DNA of 7,511 nucleotides from T1SED10-198M sp003554345 [NCBI: Candidatus Sumerlaeota bacterium] (GTDB lineage: Bacteria > Sumerlaeota > T1SED10-198M), in assembly GCA_003554345.1 (NCBI GenBank), contig PWGE01000254.1, forward strand, positions 1 to 7,511, read 5' to 3'. A model generated the notes under the pieces. That model did no database searches. It saw only the letters and a list, made by a program, of their open reading frames with translations, and was not told the origin of the DNA. A program made the translations under genes and the position numbers. Below, piece after piece: positions 6,456 to 7,511 of the stretch; position 1 is the stretch's first letter, and each line of letters begins with the position of its first letter.

Positions 6456-7511
6456 ATGAAAGTTAACGGCTTTTTAATGATTGTTTTTCTATGCATGGGG
6501 ATCCTTTCTGCAAGCGGCGGGTATTTTGCCGGCGGACAGGGAACTTCAGAAGACCCTTTCCACGTAAAAACAGCAGAGCAGCTGGATTATATCAGAAATC
6601 ATCTCGATGCTCATTTCCTGCAAAAAGCAGATATTGATCTCAGCAGCTTTACAGACAATGGAGGTTGGATTCCTATAGGAGAGATACATATAGACCTGGA
6701 TAATGATGAAATTATTGTTATAGCTCCTTTTACCGGTTCTTATGACGGAAATAGTCATCAGATTAAAAATCTTTTCATTAATAGAAATGAGAACGGACAG
6801 GCTCTCTTCAGCTGTATCAGTGAAGCCCAACTCCATAATATCACCCTGGAAAGTGTCCATGTTTCAGGTAATGATGGTACAAGCGGCCTGGTAGGAGTAT
6901 GTGAAAAGAGCCAGATCACAAACTGCGCTGTCACAGGCACTGTATCAGGTGCAAGAGGAGTAGGAGGATTGACTGGAGCTTCTCTTATAAAATCAACTAT
7001 ATCACACTCTCATACTGCCTGCGAGGTCTCCGGTGAATTAGCCGCTGGTGGTTTAACAGGTGTACATGAAATGGACTGTCTCATAACACATTGTTCCTCA
7101 ACAGGAAATATTACAGGTAAAATGGCAATAGGTGGTCTGGTGGGGATCAATGAAGAAGAGGCAACAATTATTCACTCCTACAGCACAACTGAAGTTACGG
7201 GTAATACTGGTGTTGGAGGGTTAGTAGGTCTGAATAAGGAAAAGGGAACAGTCAATAATTCTTATGCAAAAGGGAACATTTCCGGTCATAAAGGAATTGG
7301 TGGACTGTGTGGTGTTAATGAAAACAAAGGTATTATCAGGAACTCTTACGCTACCGGCAACATTTCTGGAAATATTGCTGTAGGCGGTTTAGTGGGAAGG
7401 AATATTTCTCTTGTTGAAACCTCTTATGCAACAGGAAAAGTAAACGGAAACGATATAGCTGCAGGGGGCCTCATCGGAGTAAACGAAGAGGGTGGAATGA
7501 TCGAGAACACC
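6456..7511 (+). CDS. Exported GLUG-repeat protein (3' end outside window)
   Basis: The frame is open for 352 codons from ATG 6456 to the window edge with no stop. Residues 1-25 look like a Sec signal peptide: K2, a hydrophobic core (FLMIVFLCMGIL), then small residues with possible cleavage after SAS (18-20) or YFA (23-25). C13 is not in a lipobox. Residues 28-110 form the usual lead-in of GLUG proteins: GTSEDPFHVKTAEQLDYIRN, then a KADIDLSSF strand, GWIPIG (70-75) and FTGSYDGNSHQIKNL (92-106). From about 130 the chain becomes tandem GLUG repeats, probably stacking as a right-handed beta-solenoid. Proteins of this type are exported and often large, with adhesin-like, carbohydrate-related or unknown roles; the distal part that would show an anchor or enzyme domain is outside the window. 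It is divergent from the hydrolase and preceded by a strong ribosome site and a candidate promoter. Family assignment is confident; function is not. Confidence 0.88.
   Translation, partial: MKVNGFLMIVFLCMGILSASGGYFAGGQGTSEDPFHVKTAEQLDYIRNHLDAHFLQKADIDLSSFTDNGGWIPIGEIHIDLDNDEIIVIAPFTGSYDGNSHQIKNLFINRNENGQALFSCISEAQLHNITLESVHVSGNDGTSGLVGVCEKSQITNCAVTGTVSGARGVGGLTGASLIKSTISHSHTACEVSGELAAGGLTGVHEMDCLITHCSSTGNITGKMAIGGLVGINEEEATIIHSYSTTEVTGNTGVGGLVGLNKEKGTVNNSYAKGNISGHKGIGGLCGVNENKGIIRNSYATGNISGNIAVGGLVGRNISLVETSYATGKVNGNDIAAGGLIGVNEEGGMIENT
6918..7502 (+). repeat. Seven tandem 26-29 residue GLUG repeats (coding)
   Basis: Repeat units start at residues 155, 183, 211, 239, 267, 295 and 321 of the GLUG protein; five are exactly 28 residues (84 bp). 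The consensus is roughly NSYATGNISGN.GVGGLVGVNE..G.I. GLUG cores (GLVG, GLTG, GLCG or GLIG) fall at 144, 171, 199, 227, 255, 283, 311 and 338, the first belonging to a degenerate unit before 155. Spacing is 27 or 28 residues. Codons differ widely between units, so the array is old rather than a recent slippage product. Units 267 and 295 are the closest pair. Confidence 0.9.

Noticed and set aside
6546-6940. Two minus-strand open frames of 104 and 60 codons opposite the GLUG gene
   Set aside because: Shadows of a plus-strand gene with a signal peptide, strong ribosome site and regular repeats; no independent support.
6918-7502. 84 bp periodicity as a CRISPR array or DNA satellite
   Set aside because: The period is in frame and conserved at the protein level while nucleotides diverge between units; there are no identical repeats with unique spacers.

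Overview
The window is a piece of chromosome from an unidentified bacterium with moderate to low G+C (by eye near 40%), clear Shine-Dalgarno sites and a standard code. A very long multi-PAS/GAF hybrid histidine kinase with a C-terminal receiver, beside an exported GLUG-repeat protein, is a style common in environmental, often anaerobic, Gram-negative lineages such as deltaproteobacteria, spirochaetes and Fibrobacteres relatives. I cannot assign a taxon from the sequence, and I see no rRNA, tRNA, CRISPR array or insertion sequence.

Layout, left to right. (1) 2-814, plus strand: the C-terminal part of a GT-B (GT4-like) glycosyltransferase, cut by the left edge. Its last codons contain a small hairpin followed by a T tract, a possible intrinsic terminator. 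(2) 838-5181, minus strand: a 1447-residue hybrid sensor kinase that converges on the glycosyltransferase with only 23 bp between them. It reads PAS-GAF-PAS-PAS-PAS-PAS-GAF-PAS-HisKA-HATPase-REC and has no evident membrane segment. (3) 5182-5346: a 165 bp gap carrying a good sigma70-type promoter for the kinase and a small hairpin that could mask its ribosome binding site. (4) 5347-6201, minus strand: a membrane-anchored alpha/beta hydrolase of the BEM46/ABHD13 type. (5) 6202-6455: a 254 bp divergent intergenic region with a perfect 14 bp palindrome and a promoter whose -10 lies inside a second imperfect dyad. (6) 6456 to the right edge, plus strand: the start of an exported GLUG-repeat protein, open at the window end, with eight GLUG cores at 27-28 residue spacing.

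The hydrolase and kinase lie in the same direction, but the kinase seems to have its own promoter, so operon membership is uncertain. Nothing in the sequence links the four genes into one pathway. The kinase is the most informative gene: three of its PAS domains carry clustered cysteines, suggesting redox, metal or cofactor sensing in the cytoplasm, and its output must pass through a receiver to a partner encoded elsewhere. I did not find a convincing new multi-gene system; the items worth a second look are the cysteine-bearing PAS set, the regulatory dyads and the GLUG protein.
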